Positions 19,701 to 31,510 of a stretch of 64,000 nucleotides of DNA are shown here, one piece after another. Both the position numbers and the translations under genes were made by a program. Positions within the stretch are counted from its first letter, which is position 1, and every line of letters starts with the position of its first letter. The stretch comes from Polyodon spathula (taxonomy: Eukaryota; Chordata; Actinopteri; Acipenseriformes; Polyodontidae), in contig NC_054534.1 in assembly GCF_017654505.1 (NCBI RefSeq), positions 41,265,226-41,329,225 on the forward strand. The letters run 5' to 3'. The notes below the pieces were generated by a model. That model did no database searches and was not told the DNA's origin. It was given only the letters and a program-made list of their open reading frames with translations.

Positions 19701-21032
19701 GTGTTCTCTTCAGTCCCGGGGCAGACTCGAGTAGCCCATCATCACATTGATATTGAGCCGGGGGCGCTAGTTCGCCAGAGGCCGTACCGTATACCTGAGC
19801 GTAAAAGACAGGTAATAAAAGCGGAAATTGACGAAATGCTGAGACTGGGGGTAATAGAAGAGTCCCAAAGTGACTGGAACAGTCCGATCGTTTTAGTCGA
19901 TAAGCCAGACGGGTCAACTCGATTTTGCATTGATTTCAGACGAATCAATGAGAAATCGAAATTTGACGCTTATCCGATGCCCCGAGTAGATGAGTTGCTG
20001 GAGCGTCTAGGCACGGCTCATTTTATGACGACACTGGATTTAACGAAGGGGTACTGGCAGATACCCCTGACTCCGGAATCTAGAGAGAGGACGGCGTTTT
20101 CGACTCCCTTCGGGTTGTACCAATTCAGGACCATGCCCTTTGGGTTGCACGGAGCCCCCGCCACTTTCCAGCGGATGATGGATCGCATCTTGCGGCCCCA
20201 TCAGCAGTACGCCGCTGCTTACATAGATGACGTGGTTATCCACAGTGAGGATTGGCCGAGTCATCTGTGTAAGGTAGCGGCGGTGCTGCAATCCTTGCGG
20301 GAGGCGGGGCTCACTGCTAACCCAAAGAAGTGTGCCATTGGGAAGAGTGAGTCGGAGTATTTGGGGTATCGAGTAGGGGGCGGCCAGATCAGACCGCTAG
20401 TTGCTAAGGTGAAAGCCTTGGCTGACTGGCCGGTTCCTACAACCAAAACCCAGGTGCGCTCTTTCTTGGGACTAGCGGGCTATTATAGAAAGTTCATCCC
20501 GAGTTTCGCTACGCTCGCTGCTCCCTTGACAGACCTCACCCGGAAGGCTGCCCCAAATACGGTTCAGTGGACGGAGTCGTGCCAGAGGGCCTTTCTCGCC
20601 TTGAAGCGGAGGCTGTGTAGTAAGCCAGTACTATGCAGCCCGGATTTTGGTAAGAGGTTCACCCTGCAGACGGATGCGTCAGAGACAGGTCTCGGGGCAG
20701 TGTTGTCTCAGGAGGTTCGGGGAAGCGAGCACCCAGTCCTGTATATCAGCAGGAAGCTCCTTCCCCGCGAGAAAAATTATAGCACCATCGAGAAGGAGTG
20801 TCTCGCGGTAAAATGGGCAGTCGAGTCACTCCGGTACTACCTCCTGGGGCGACACTTCACCCTGGTTACAGATCATGCCCCCTTAGCATGGCTTCACCGG
20901 ATGAAAGATAGCAATGCCAGAATCACACGGTGGTACTTGGCCTTGCAGCCCTATGCCTTCAGGGTAGTCCACCGAGCAGGAAAGCTGCATCAAAACGCAG
21001 ACTTTTTCTCTCGGGAAGGCATGGGGGTGTAA
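16722..21032 (+). CDS. Gag-pol polyprotein of the Gmr1-type element (Gag-PR-IN-RT-RH)
   Basis: One uninterrupted 1436-residue frame. Gag occupies about 1-310 and ends with a CCHC zinc knuckle (CWTCREVGHLSRDC, about 291-304). The protease follows with LLDSGCS around 342-348. Integrase covers about 590-880: an HHCC zinc finger (H..H near 600-607, C..C near 636-639) and the D671-D730-E766 triad (spacing 58 and 35). RT lies at about 1020-1210, with catalytic D1106 (TLDLTKGYW) and YIDD at 1167-1170. RNase H follows with D1318 (TDAS), Glu near 1357 and Asp near 1384 (TDHAPL). The start is the first ATG after the primer site, 49 bp downstream. All catalytic residues I can see are intact, so it may encode working enzymes. 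Gag and pol share one frame without a shift. Confidence 0.95.
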   Translation: MDATQFAAMMDLLRQTLTAAVQGAARPAAPDPQLQRPTKMTAEDRPDAYLEVFEAMATSAGWDPAQWASYLLPQLTGEAQAAARTLSPDRMMDYPTLKTVILNRVGATPEGYRKKFREEQFAVGEHPRAIAHRLKDYALGWLNPELNTKARVVEMIVVERFLECLAPEPRLWVQRQAPDTLDRAVELAEQYQAAEPTPAKLPGRSAATGSSPQLAPERAKGLGGRGSLGFGRGVSAGAPGPGTGAGWGYPRAAAVSDRGLARTPYRRAPFMAPVFPPLFKTSGREASPPRCWTCREVGHLSRDCPVMECDLSRPGKHVQLPQSLQHTGFVIPVTVDGTKTQALLDSGCSQSLVQESLISPGHKRILGRVHIKCIHGDVRSYPKISVCMTIGQQVTQVQVGLCPRLPVPVVLGRDCEQFKDWLAALTAPSSLLAKKEEVIGEIFPFRDPEWFCHRFKPRKTKRERRIAKNEGWQWRESEKFQVGAVGEESGGEVAEPAQGSGSAASARDRPDPELEAMGADFLARSRDFRLEQGRDDVLGRLFDQAAVVNGRVVEPRRAATYPHFEIDRDLLYRVDKLPQTGEVRHQLFIPQPFKEDLLQLAHAIPLSGHLGRDKTKARLVSRFFWLGLDGDVKRFCERCGECQKASPRAVPRAPLVPLPLVEAPFERIGMDIVGPLERSAAGYTHLLVILDYATRYPEAIPLRSMSAKSVANELVKVFSRVGIPKEILTDQGTNFMSRLIRGTCKLLGIKTIRTSVFHPQTDGLVERFNKTLKNMLRRFIRSDVRYWDQLIPPLLFAIREVPQASTGFSPFELLYGRRPRGVLDLVREMWEEQQDNSTNTVRYVLDLRKRLESVGKWAHDNLQQAQHRQETQYNRGARLRTFQPGDKVLLLLPSSESKLLAKWQGPFEVTRQVGKVDYEICQPERRTEKHIYHINLLKPWLQPEALLVAHADDVTDLGPDLSVLARKGSVQIAENLTPTQKCQARGLVAEFPDVFSSVPGQTRVAHHHIDIEPGALVRQRPYRIPERKRQVIKAEIDEMLRLGVIEESQSDWNSPIVLVDKPDGSTRFCIDFRRINEKSKFDAYPMPRVDELLERLGTAHFMTTLDLTKGYWQIPLTPESRERTAFSTPFGLYQFRTMPFGLHGAPATFQRMMDRILRPHQQYAAAYIDDVVIHSEDWPSHLCKVAAVLQSLREAGLTANPKKCAIGKSESEYLGYRVGGGQIRPLVAKVKALADWPVPTTKTQVRSFLGLAGYYRKFIPSFATLAAPLTDLTRKAAPNTVQWTESCQRAFLALKRRLCSKPVLCSPDFGKRFTLQTDASETGLGAVLSQEVRGSEHPVLYISRKLLPREKNYSTIEKECLAVKWAVESLRYYLLGRHFTLVTDHAPLAWLHRMKDSNARITRWYLALQPYAFRVVHRAGKLHQNADFFSREGMGV

Positions 21033-21061
21033 GATTTTCGAATGAACCGGTGGTGTCATTC

Positions 21062-21075
21062 TGAGGGGAAGGATA
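21062..21075 (+). promoter_or_regulatory. Polypurine tract
   Basis: TGAGGGGAAGGATA directly precedes the 3' LTR and fits the plus-strand primer position. Confidence 0.75.
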
Positions 21076-21785
21076 TGTAACAGGGAGAGATCTGTGCTGA
21101 CTCTGCTGGCGTGTTCACGGGCTGCAGGAAGAGGGCGGCAGTCGCCCAACAACCGCCTGTGAGTCATGGCAGTGACACGGGGAGGTGGGAAAGTGTGTGT
21201 GTGGACTTTCCCCCTCTCTGAATGGCCGAGAGGCGGGTCTTGGGTGATTGTCGGTCCTATAAAATAACGCTCCGTTGTTTCCTCAGGTCTGCCCACTTAG
21301 ACGCGCTAAGGGTGCGGACCCTTTGATTCAGGACCGGGAATCAGCGAGACAGAGAGAGAGAGCGGGGAACCATTGGGCAGACCCCGGCGTATTGTGAAAG
21401 AGCAGGCGAGATAGCCGAGAGAGTAGGACGGTGATCCGGGTCGTGCGGGTAGCGGCGACCGGGATAACGCTGCCGAGTGCAGCACCTTTTATTTGTAGTT
21501 TTATTACTGTTTTATTTTCCCTTGTTCTTTTCGCCTTCTGTTTTCATTATTATTTCTTTGAGCACCTGCGAGTGCATTTGCAGGTCGTGTACCAGCTGTG
21601 GTATTTCCGTGGTGCTGTCTATCATCGTTGATAGGCAGCCCACGGTCAACAGTGCCCTCTACCGGAGAGAAAAAATACAAGGAAAGAAAAAGAGCCGGCC
21701 TAAAATAAAACTGGGCACCTGTGTGGTGTTTTCCAAATACACCTGTCTGTCTCCTTGTCAGTGAATTACCCACACCCCTTCCACA
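21076..21785 (+). repeat. 3' LTR of the Gmr1-type element
   Basis: Nearly identical to the 5' LTR: one substitution and one 1-bp length difference by eye. It is followed by the CTGTG target duplication. Confidence 0.95.
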
Positions 21786-22110
21786 CTGTGTTATTGGGAA
21801 AGTAATGTAATCAGGTGCATGCCTAAGAAGTGCTGCCATCACTGTGTTCTTATGCTAGCATTAATTCTAGCTAATCTACTGCGCGAGCGGCGTCTGCGAC
21901 AATTATGCTCCACAATTTTGTGAATCAAAGGCATACTTTCAGATACAGCAAGAGGGGAGTGTTCTTGCAATGCCTTAATGTATCCTACATTCATGACTCA
22001 CATCTCTCCCCACGATTGCCCCAGACCACTGGTGAAACCACGACGCTATTCACAAACTACTGGACTAATGACAGTGTTTGGGAAACGCATCAGATTTGAC
22101 AGGTTGCTCT
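21786..22110 (-). pseudogene. Harbinger DDE nuclease, upstream part split off by the Gmr1 insertion
   Basis: Immediately right of the 3' LTR the minus strand reads LLRHAPDYITFPITQ, the segment that in Harbinger nucleases directly precedes the part found at 15,941 downward. The two halves meet at the CTGTG duplication, confirming the insertion point. Farther upstream (to about 22,110) the frame is broken by stops and only weakly recognisable. An open minus-strand frame reaching into the LTR here is an artefact of the junction. Confidence 0.75.
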
Positions 22111-22766
22111 TACGATGATGTTATGATGTTCGTTTGGCTCAAGTTGCTTTTGGGAAAAGGACCCCAATTTGGTTTCTGAAAACTGTTGATTTTACGTTCT
22201 GTTCATCAGCTTCTGTAGTAGCCTTTTGTTTAATGTGTGATTCTGATGCTAAATAGCGGTCTACCGTATTTTCTCCCAAGACACGTTAAGATATGCGAAA
22301 CAGTTACCTCAATCTGCATGTACAGTTTCTTTGGCAAATATCTTGACATGATCAATCACTGAAATATACTTTGCTTTTTTACTTTGTTGTCCATTTCTAC
22401 TATTTTACCTCCAATGCTGAATACTAAATTTTAGCAACCTAAAACAAAGCAATGCAGCACTGACTTACTTTGTCCCACCCCCTGCTGCATTTCAATAGTA
22501 AACAATTTTGTGGACGTTTTTTGTTTGTTTGTCTTTTGCTTAAGTGTAATGCACACAGAACGGTGAAGGAATAAAAATGAGCTATCTACAGAATGAAGAT
22601 ACATAGTTTGCATCACTTGCGTTGTGCAGTAGTTCATTTAAACAAGGTTTTGTTTTGTTTTTTTCCTCTCTATACTTGTTCAATATGCATTGGCCCCTAA
22701 AAGAGGTGAATTTTGCGGTTTCAAGATTTCCGCGAAATCCACAAAGTTGCGATTTAGGTAGACCCC

Positions 22767-23002
22767 TAGTAATGAGATGTACAAAAGTTCACTTTTTCTT
22801 GCGTGTTGCCAGTTGTGCTCAATGTATTTTTGAGGCGAACACCCAAGTACCTAATTTTCACTAAAGTCAAGGTGTACTTATAAGCCTTGAAAGCTAATTT
22901 CTATGACATTTCTGATTTTCCCAGCGTGTTGGCGATAATAGACTGCACACATGTGCCACTAACTCCTCCAGCTCATTCTGAGCATCTGTATAGGACCGTG
23001 AT
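22767..23002. other. Non-coding flank right of Harbinger
   Basis: No gene seen. The sequence is AT-rich and leads into a small duplicated region. Confidence 0.4.
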
Positions 23003-23203
23003 CTATTGTGTATTAATTGTCTAAGCTACTAGACCAAGTTAAAATACATTGAGAACTGCAAATGTATGTATGTGCGATTCTATTGTATTGTTGTTAAACC
23101 CAACCTCCTTATGTCGGATCAGACAAGCATATCCGGTTTAGCGAGGGGCTACTGTATGAGCTATTGTGTATTAATTGTCTAAGTTACTAGACCAAGTTAA
23201 AAA
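23003..23203. repeat. Tandemly repeated block next to a Tigger-like end
   Basis: CTATTGTGTATTAATTGTCT with the following ACTAGACCAAGTTAAAA occurs at about 23,003-23,044 and again at about 23,160-23,203, offset about 157 bp. Between them lies the Tigger-like end (23,045-23,157). Confidence 0.7.
23045..23157 (+). repeat. Tigger/pogo-like terminal sequence, copy 1
   Basis: About 113 bp nearly identical to 24,330-24,443. The end reads GCGAGGGGCTACTGTA, whose reverse complement TACAGTAGCCCCTCGC resembles pogo/Tigger terminal repeats (CAGT.. with CCCTCG). No matching left end and no transposase were found. Confidence 0.55.
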
Positions 23204-23477
23204 TAATAATAATTAAAATAAAATAAAAAATAAAAAACCCTAAAATCATTTATTTTCAAATTAAAATAATCTTATATTTGCATTGTACACCAATGTGTAC
23301 AATGCAGCAGCATGATTTATTTTGTTTTACCAGTAGGCTAAAGTACAAAAAAGTGCGCTTGACATTAATTTGATTTTACTACTGTACTGGAGATGGGTGG
23401 GCTAACAGGCCACTGCCCACACATTTTTTTAACATGGGGGCTGCCCACCCACTTTTAACAGTGAGGGCGAGAAGAAA

Positions 23478-23640
23478 AAATATATATCTTATAACATACA
23501 CCTTGAATCTCATCGTTCTTCCAAAACACAGTGACACAGATAAGTCAAATAAATCCACATATTAAGACGACACTGGAACTGTGTCACTGTGTTTTGGAAG
23601 AAGGATGAGATTCAAGGTATATGTTATAAGATATATTTTT
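23478..23640. repeat. Near-perfect inverted repeat (hairpin) with 60-bp arms
   Basis: The arm at about 23,479-23,538 pairs with about 23,580-23,639 at all but a few positions, with a 41-bp loop. Arms read GTGTCACTGTGTTTTGGAAG outward from the loop. No coding content. It may be a foldback/MITE-type element or a pre-miRNA-like transcript if expressed; there is no evidence for either beyond structure. Confidence 0.8.
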
Positions 23641-23849
23641 GCTAGCTGTGCCGCCAGCTTCTACAGAGGTACAGTGAAACTTTTAACAAATAACATGGGA
23701 AAGAATGAGCGCAGAGAAGCCAAGTTTATGTGTGGTAGCGAATGTTGCTACATTCGTCATCTTGCAACACTATAGAACTGTTGAAACATGTTGCAACATT
23801 TGTTACCATTTGATGTCATTTGTGTCCAAAGCAGTAAATAACTCTAGAA

Positions 23850-23851
<2 letters not shown>

Positions 23852-23919
<68 letters not shown>
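23852..23919. repeat. (AT)n microsatellite
   Basis: Uninterrupted alternating TA of about 68 bp. Confidence 0.97.
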
Positions 23920-23922
<3 letters not shown>

Positions 23923-24329
23923 AGTCCCATAGGCTATAAAGTTAAACAAACACTTTGTAGACAGCTGTTTAATATTCTTTTCAATATATTCTTTATCAAT
24001 GTAAATGTTTTGTTTGTTTGTTATTAATTTATGTTAAAGTCTATTAAACGATGTGTGTAGGATACCTTTCACTACCCAACATTCAGATACAAAGGTAATT
24101 ATTATTTGTAACTGTAGTCATTATAATCATCGTAGCAGTGTATAGTATTGTTATAGTTTAGAAATACTTCATAATTCATACCCCCCCCCCCCCCAGTCAA
24201 CCCACTTTTAACATTGTTGTACTGTATACTGTATAGGCCTACTGTACAGATTTATATTTTTACACAATGTAATGTGTAGCGTACCCAAAACACATTAGTA
24301 TTATTTCAGTGCAATGATTTATATTTAAA

Positions 24330-24443
24330 ACACATTGAGAACTGTAAATGTATGTATGTGCGATTCTATTGTATTGTTGTTAAACCCAACCTCCTTATGT
24401 CGGATCAGACAAGCATGTCCGGTTTAGCAAGGGGCTACTGTAT
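24330..24443 (+). repeat. Tigger/pogo-like terminal sequence, copy 2
   Basis: Second copy of the 23,045-23,157 block, same orientation, about 1.28 kb away, with only a few differences (e.g. GCAAGGGGCTACTGTA). A poly-C run at 24,181-24,194 lies between the copies. Confidence 0.55.
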
Positions 24444-24446
24444 GAT

Positions 24447-24929
24447 TATGAAAAGCTTTTGGGGGTTGAAGGTTAGGGCCCCACTATAGAACGGCAGGAC
24501 TGGGATGCAAACATGCGACCTTGCGGTTAAAAAACAAACACTTTACCAGTCAACTAAAGAGCAACTCCTCTAGTTGAGAGGAAAGTAGGTGTCTTATGCT
24601 GATGGTAGCATTATAAATCCATCAGCCACTAGGAGGGGGATCATTACATTACATGTATAGACATTATCCTTCAGGCACTCTCTGCTGCAACAAACCACAA
24701 CTCAACTGCCGCTATTGTATTTGAAAAAATGTCGCACAACTCTCGCTAGAGATCTTGCTAAGGTGATGCAAATAATATTTATCCAACAGACTCCCACAGC
24801 TGTTCCCTCCTCCTACCCCGCATTCTCACCAGGCGCCCCCCAATTTGCCCAGCCCTCCAATTTTTCAACAACCACCCTTTACTTCTTCCCTCCACTGAGG
24901 TCCTGCCTCCTCCTGGAAATGCCCCGATT
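24447..24929. other. Non-coding stretch
   Basis: No gene recognised. An 86-codon frame (24,715-24,975) has no domain and ends in the retroposon tail. Confidence 0.4.
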
Positions 24930-25013
24930 TACAACCCTAAACCCATGTCCTTTGGCCTACATAACCAGATTTTAGTAGGTGATCCACTACGAAAGGCACT
25001 ATATAAAAATATA

Positions 25014-25079
<66 letters not shown>

Positions 25080-25096
25080 TATTATTATTATTATTA
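24930..25096 (+). repeat. L2-like retroposon 3' tail with (ATT)n microsatellite
   Basis: GATCCACTACGAAAGGCACTATATAAAA is a typical L2-type 3' end (compare 30,188-30,212) and passes directly into an ATT array at 25,014-25,096. The body upstream is too decayed to place. Confidence 0.65.
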
Positions 25097-25444
25097 AGCC
25101 CTGTTGCACAAAAACAAATAATAGGAAATAGATATATTGCAGAATTTAACTGTTTTTATCTCTTCACTAAACTGTTTCATGAGATTTCCAAAATAAGAAA
25201 TGACCTCTAAAATTCACATGTTCCTAGAGTAAGGCTAGATGAGATCACTGAGGAACAAAAGACAAAGTGAATTGTGAAAGGAAATATTGCTAATTTAAAC
25301 CAAACAAATGGTTTTATGTAAAAATACATTTTTTAAAATGTATCTTTAAGTAACATTTTGAACTGGATCGCTTAGGCTAAGTAAAATTATGTCACCATTG
25401 AAAAGAGTTTCAAAATGCTAAAGTCCCGATAGTTTTTATAGGGC
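25097..25444. other. Non-coding AT-rich stretch
   Basis: Nothing recognised. Confidence 0.4.
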
Positions 25445-26302
25445 TGTGAGGCGAGAGTGTATTAAATGGAATGTCCAGACAGTAATTTATGTGTACAGAA
25501 ATAAAATAATTTATTTTTATTATCTATACACAACAAAATAATTAAATAACAAAAGAAAACAAAATGGTGTGAGGGAAGGAGTGCAGGGGTGAAATCCAAA
25601 ACAAACCGTGATGACTCGTCTTTAATCGTCTTCGTGGCGAACCATACATAAACAAAAAAAGACAAAAGAAATGTTAGTGTTTTTTGTTTTAAAAATCCCA
25701 CTACACCAACCTAGTCTCTCCCTCCACCCGTTACTCCTCCTATTTTACTTTCGGACCAACCCCGAACACAGTAGTACGTTCCCTTTAGTATGTAATGTCC
25801 CGCCTCTGTAGTCAGTGGAACACCAATCCCCAGCTGACAAGTGTCCTTATCCTTGACTTGACTCCAGTGGCTGGAATTTACATACTCGTACTTCCGCCCC
25901 TCACCAAGGTGCCGCCCCTCAAAAGATGACTTTTGCCATGGTCACGAGATCTTGGTAAGGGAAGTCCCGAGTTGATTTGATGCCATCTACTGTCGGGAGG
26001 CTGAATCACAGACCGAAATCCCTTTGACTCATCACAAGGGCATCTACCTGTGTGATAATGGTTGCTCTAATCAGCAGTGTGATTTATAATTGTGAACAAT
26101 TCTCTGTTGAACTTAGCACTCTGCCTTTACATAAATCTTTGTTTTTGTGGCAACCGTGGACATGCAAAGTAGCAATGGACAACAAAGTTAAAGAGTAGCG
26201 ATGGACAAGAAAGTTAAAGTTTAACCTACAAAAGAACCCCCGGATTTTTTGTAATTATTATCTTCCACAAGGTGTTCTGTTGCAGGTTAAAGGTGTGTGA
26301 CA
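25445..26302 (-). repeat. LTR-like segment, unconfirmed
   Basis: On the minus strand the segment could start TGTCACACACC (26,302) and end CTCGCCTCACA (25,445), with an AATAAA-rich part near 25,500-25,520 and a GC-rich upstream half, as in LTRs. No target duplication was found and no related copy is in the window. Confidence 0.3.
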
Positions 26303-26382
26303 TACTCTTCCGTCACATAACTGGAACAGAAGCAAGAGATTTTTAAAGAAATTAAACTACCGTAATAATCGTTGTATAGGTC

Positions 26383-27140
26383 TGTGGCAAAGTGGCTGCT
26401 GATTATTAACAGGTGCAGAGGTGATGTAGTGCAGGAATAAAACAGACAGAGATTTGTAATCTGGTATGGAAAAGTGTATTTTTTATTGTTTGTAATCCTT
26501 GTCTGGGGACCAAATAATAACCTCCAGTTATTCACAGCGATGTGTAAAACACGGGCGACAGTAACAGGAATTTGCAGCCCTAAATAATAAACACAGGTAT
26601 CTTTCCCACAATATACAAGCACAGTCACCAGTCCTGGGTGCGCGCTGTAGTGCTTGTGGTGGGTGATACAGTTTATAGAGTGACAATGGTGCAGTGCTGT
26701 TCCGGGTTTAATGATGGCCCTTAGCGACAGCTCCGGAACATGTTAGCCATCTATAAAACACAAGTAACAATTATAGACAATACGAACAAATAAACACTCA
26801 CAATATTTTTACACTTTACTGCACAGGTCCTTACGGGTTATATCTTGTAACCAAAGCAAAGGAACAGATTACGATTCTCTGCCCCCCTTATATGCTATTA
26901 TGCATGGCCCCTTGGTAAACAATTGTAGCTGTCTTTACAATCTGTGGCTGCTACATTGTTTCCCTTCCGGGTCAATATGTTCTGGCATCTGAGTCTCACC
27001 TTCATCCAGACTGAATGACTTCCCAACCCAGGGAACAAACTGTCAGGCCAGCCTGTTAAAATAACTCTGTCCTCGCTGCTTAGCGCCTTCACAGGACAGG
27101 AGAGGGATTTACAACCAAGAGTCATTGTATTTCTGTCACA
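26383..27140 (-). repeat. Solo LTR with AGGTC target duplication
   Basis: The 758-bp segment runs TGTGGCAAAG...TTCTGTCACA on the plus strand and is flanked by AGGTC on both sides (26,378-26,382; 27,141-27,145). TATA-like ATATAAGGGG on the minus strand (about 26,884-26,893) and AATAAA-type signals near the left end suggest minus orientation. It has no internal region. The 113-codon frame inside is not a recognised protein. Confidence 0.8.
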
Positions 27141-27145
27141 AGGTC

Positions 27146-30004
<2,859 letters not shown>

Positions 30005-30119
30005 AATATAAATATAATATATAAACTTTACTTGTTGAGTGCCTTTCATACCAAGAGGTTCAAGGTGCTTCACACAGACTTACAAAAAGCAGCAATTACA
30101 AAAAATATTGTAAAAAGAA

Positions 30120-30215
30120 GATATGACTCTGCCGCTGATGCATAGTTCATGCACCCTAGTCTTGTAAAGCGCTTTGTGATGGTGGTCCACTATGAAAGGC
30201 ACTATATAAAAATAA

Positions 30216-30291
<76 letters not shown>
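30120..30291 (+). repeat. L2-like tail plus (AT)n array
   Basis: GCGCTTTGTGATGGTGGTCC followed by ATGAAAGGCACTATATAAAA is an L2-type 3' end on the plus strand that grades into (AT)n at 30,218-30,291. It lies inside the minus-strand L2 remnant. Confidence 0.7.
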
Positions 30292-30293
<2 letters not shown>

Positions 30294-30460
30294 AGTAAGC
30301 TAAATGATAAAAATAGGTCTTAAGCCTTGTTTTAAAAATAGGCACTGTGGATGAACTTCTAACATGATTAGGCAGAGAATTCTACAGTTGTGTAGCCTGA
30401 ACACAGAAAGCAACCTCTCCTTTCCTTCTGAGCCTAACCCTTGGAACAGAGAGAAGGCCA

Positions 30461-30698
30461 CTATAAGTTGACCTCAACACATGCTGGTGCCAATCTATTC
30501 AGTGCTTTAAAGGTGAGCAAAAGGATTTTAAAATCTATATTACTGGGAGCCAGTGCAAAGAAGCCATAACTGGAGTTATATGAGCTCTCTTTTTTGTATT
30601 GGTGAGGACCCTGGCAGCTGCATTTTCCACAAGCATCGTGAAACAGCTTGGCATCTAATTCCAGCAAACAGAGCATTACCGTAGTCCAATCTCGATAT
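30461..30698 (-). pseudogene. L2-like reverse transcriptase C-terminus remnant
   Basis: Short RT C-terminal matches in more than one frame: RLDYGNAL, SSPIQKRELI, FKILLLTFKALNRLAPACV. In the family this region follows the RT palm and precedes the element's 3' UTR. Stops and frameshifts interrupt it. The 100-codon frame over the interval mixes this remnant with LTR-like sequence upstream of 30,699. Confidence 0.6.
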
Positions 30699-31510
30699 TG
30701 TAGCACCTGGAACAGGCACTCGTTCTTTTCGATCGGGGTGAGATCAGTCAGGCAAAATACCACAATAATATGCAGGGCAATGAAAATCGTTTTATTAAAT
30801 ACAGGTGGTTAACTATATTTAATAAATAGGACAAGTCTAGAATACACAGATCACAGCATGGGGTTTGCACTGTTCAATAAAAAACAATACATAGTTAATT
30901 ATAATTCAAAACAAAATGCAGTGCTGCTCGAGACAATCACAGAGACAGGGCTTACTAAAAACAACAGCAGTCCTCTCAAAATCCCCAAAGCCTTTTAAAA
31001 AAATACTATAATCTAAAACAGTTAAAAACATACACTCACACGGAGGGAGACAGGAAGCTCAGCAGGAGCCTCGCTCTAAATGTCAGTGGCTGCTTCAGTC
31101 ATTTTTCTTATTTCCCCAACCCACCACCGAACACAAACAAGCCCAATTCCTTCTCTGCTCCTGCTGGCTGTGCGTTCAATCTCCACTCCAGACAAACCCG
31201 GGGTCTTGTCACACTGGACCAAAAACAATCTCTCAAATGGATGAAATTAGGAACTTTTATACCATGTGCTCAGCTTCTTCAAATTATTCAGTTAGCACCT
31301 ATGGGGGCTGAAATCAGGAGAGCCATCAACGTGCCAGTGAGATCAGTGCAAATCTTCAACAAAGCAACGTGACAAAATAAACATGCTTTATAATCGTGTT
31401 AAAATAAAATAAATTAACTAACATGAAATCAAATGTGACAAATCAAAACATGATGATATACTACAATAACAAAATCAAACATGTCTAAATAAAGAGATGT
31501 GGGTCACACA
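30699..31510 (-). repeat. LTR-like segment, probable solo LTR
   Basis: The plus strand runs TGTAGCACCTGG...GGGTCACACA. On the minus strand a TATA-type GGTATAAAAGTTCC (about 31,249-31,262) precedes an AATAAAACG signal near 30,790-30,800, the normal LTR spacing. It abruptly interrupts the L2 remnant. I could not confirm a target duplication, so the right border is uncertain. Confidence 0.45.

Larger units (their letters stand above)
15942..21785 (+). mobile_element. Complete Gmr1-type Ty3/gypsy LTR retrotransposon
   Basis: The element has two LTRs of 711 and 710 bp, a primer-binding site, one long gag-pol frame, a polypurine tract and a 5-bp target duplication CTGTG (15,937-15,941 and 21,786-21,790). 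Total length is 5,844 bp. The LTRs differ by one substitution (about 16,063 against 21,197) and one single-base length difference near the end, so insertion was recent. The pol domains run protease, integrase, RT, RNase H. Integrase before RT is unusual for Ty3/gypsy and defines the Gmr1 group of deuterostome elements. It is clearly GC-richer than its surroundings. Confidence 0.95.
30005..30698 (-). mobile_element. L2-like LINE 3' end with nested tail
   Basis: Minus-strand translation gives the C-terminal region of an L2/CR1-clade RT: SRLDYGNALFAG (about 30,693-30,660), then a short deletion, then PGSSPIQKREL, ASLHWLPVKY-like sequence with frame breaks, and FKILLLTFKALNRLAPA (about 30,540-30,490). 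The typical tail GAAAGGCACTCAACAAGTAAAG lies near 30,050. A plus-oriented copy of another L2-like tail (30,120-30,217) plus an (AT)n array sits inside, splitting it. The upstream end is abruptly cut at 30,698 by the LTR-like block. Confidence 0.65.

Noticed and set aside
21504..21842. 112-codon minus frame spanning the 3' LTR border
   Set aside because: Mostly antisense LTR; only its first residues belong to the Harbinger nuclease and are reported as such.
25445..26302. Firm solo LTR call
   Set aside because: No matching target duplication (AGGGC versus TACTC) and no second copy, so kept only as an unconfirmed candidate.
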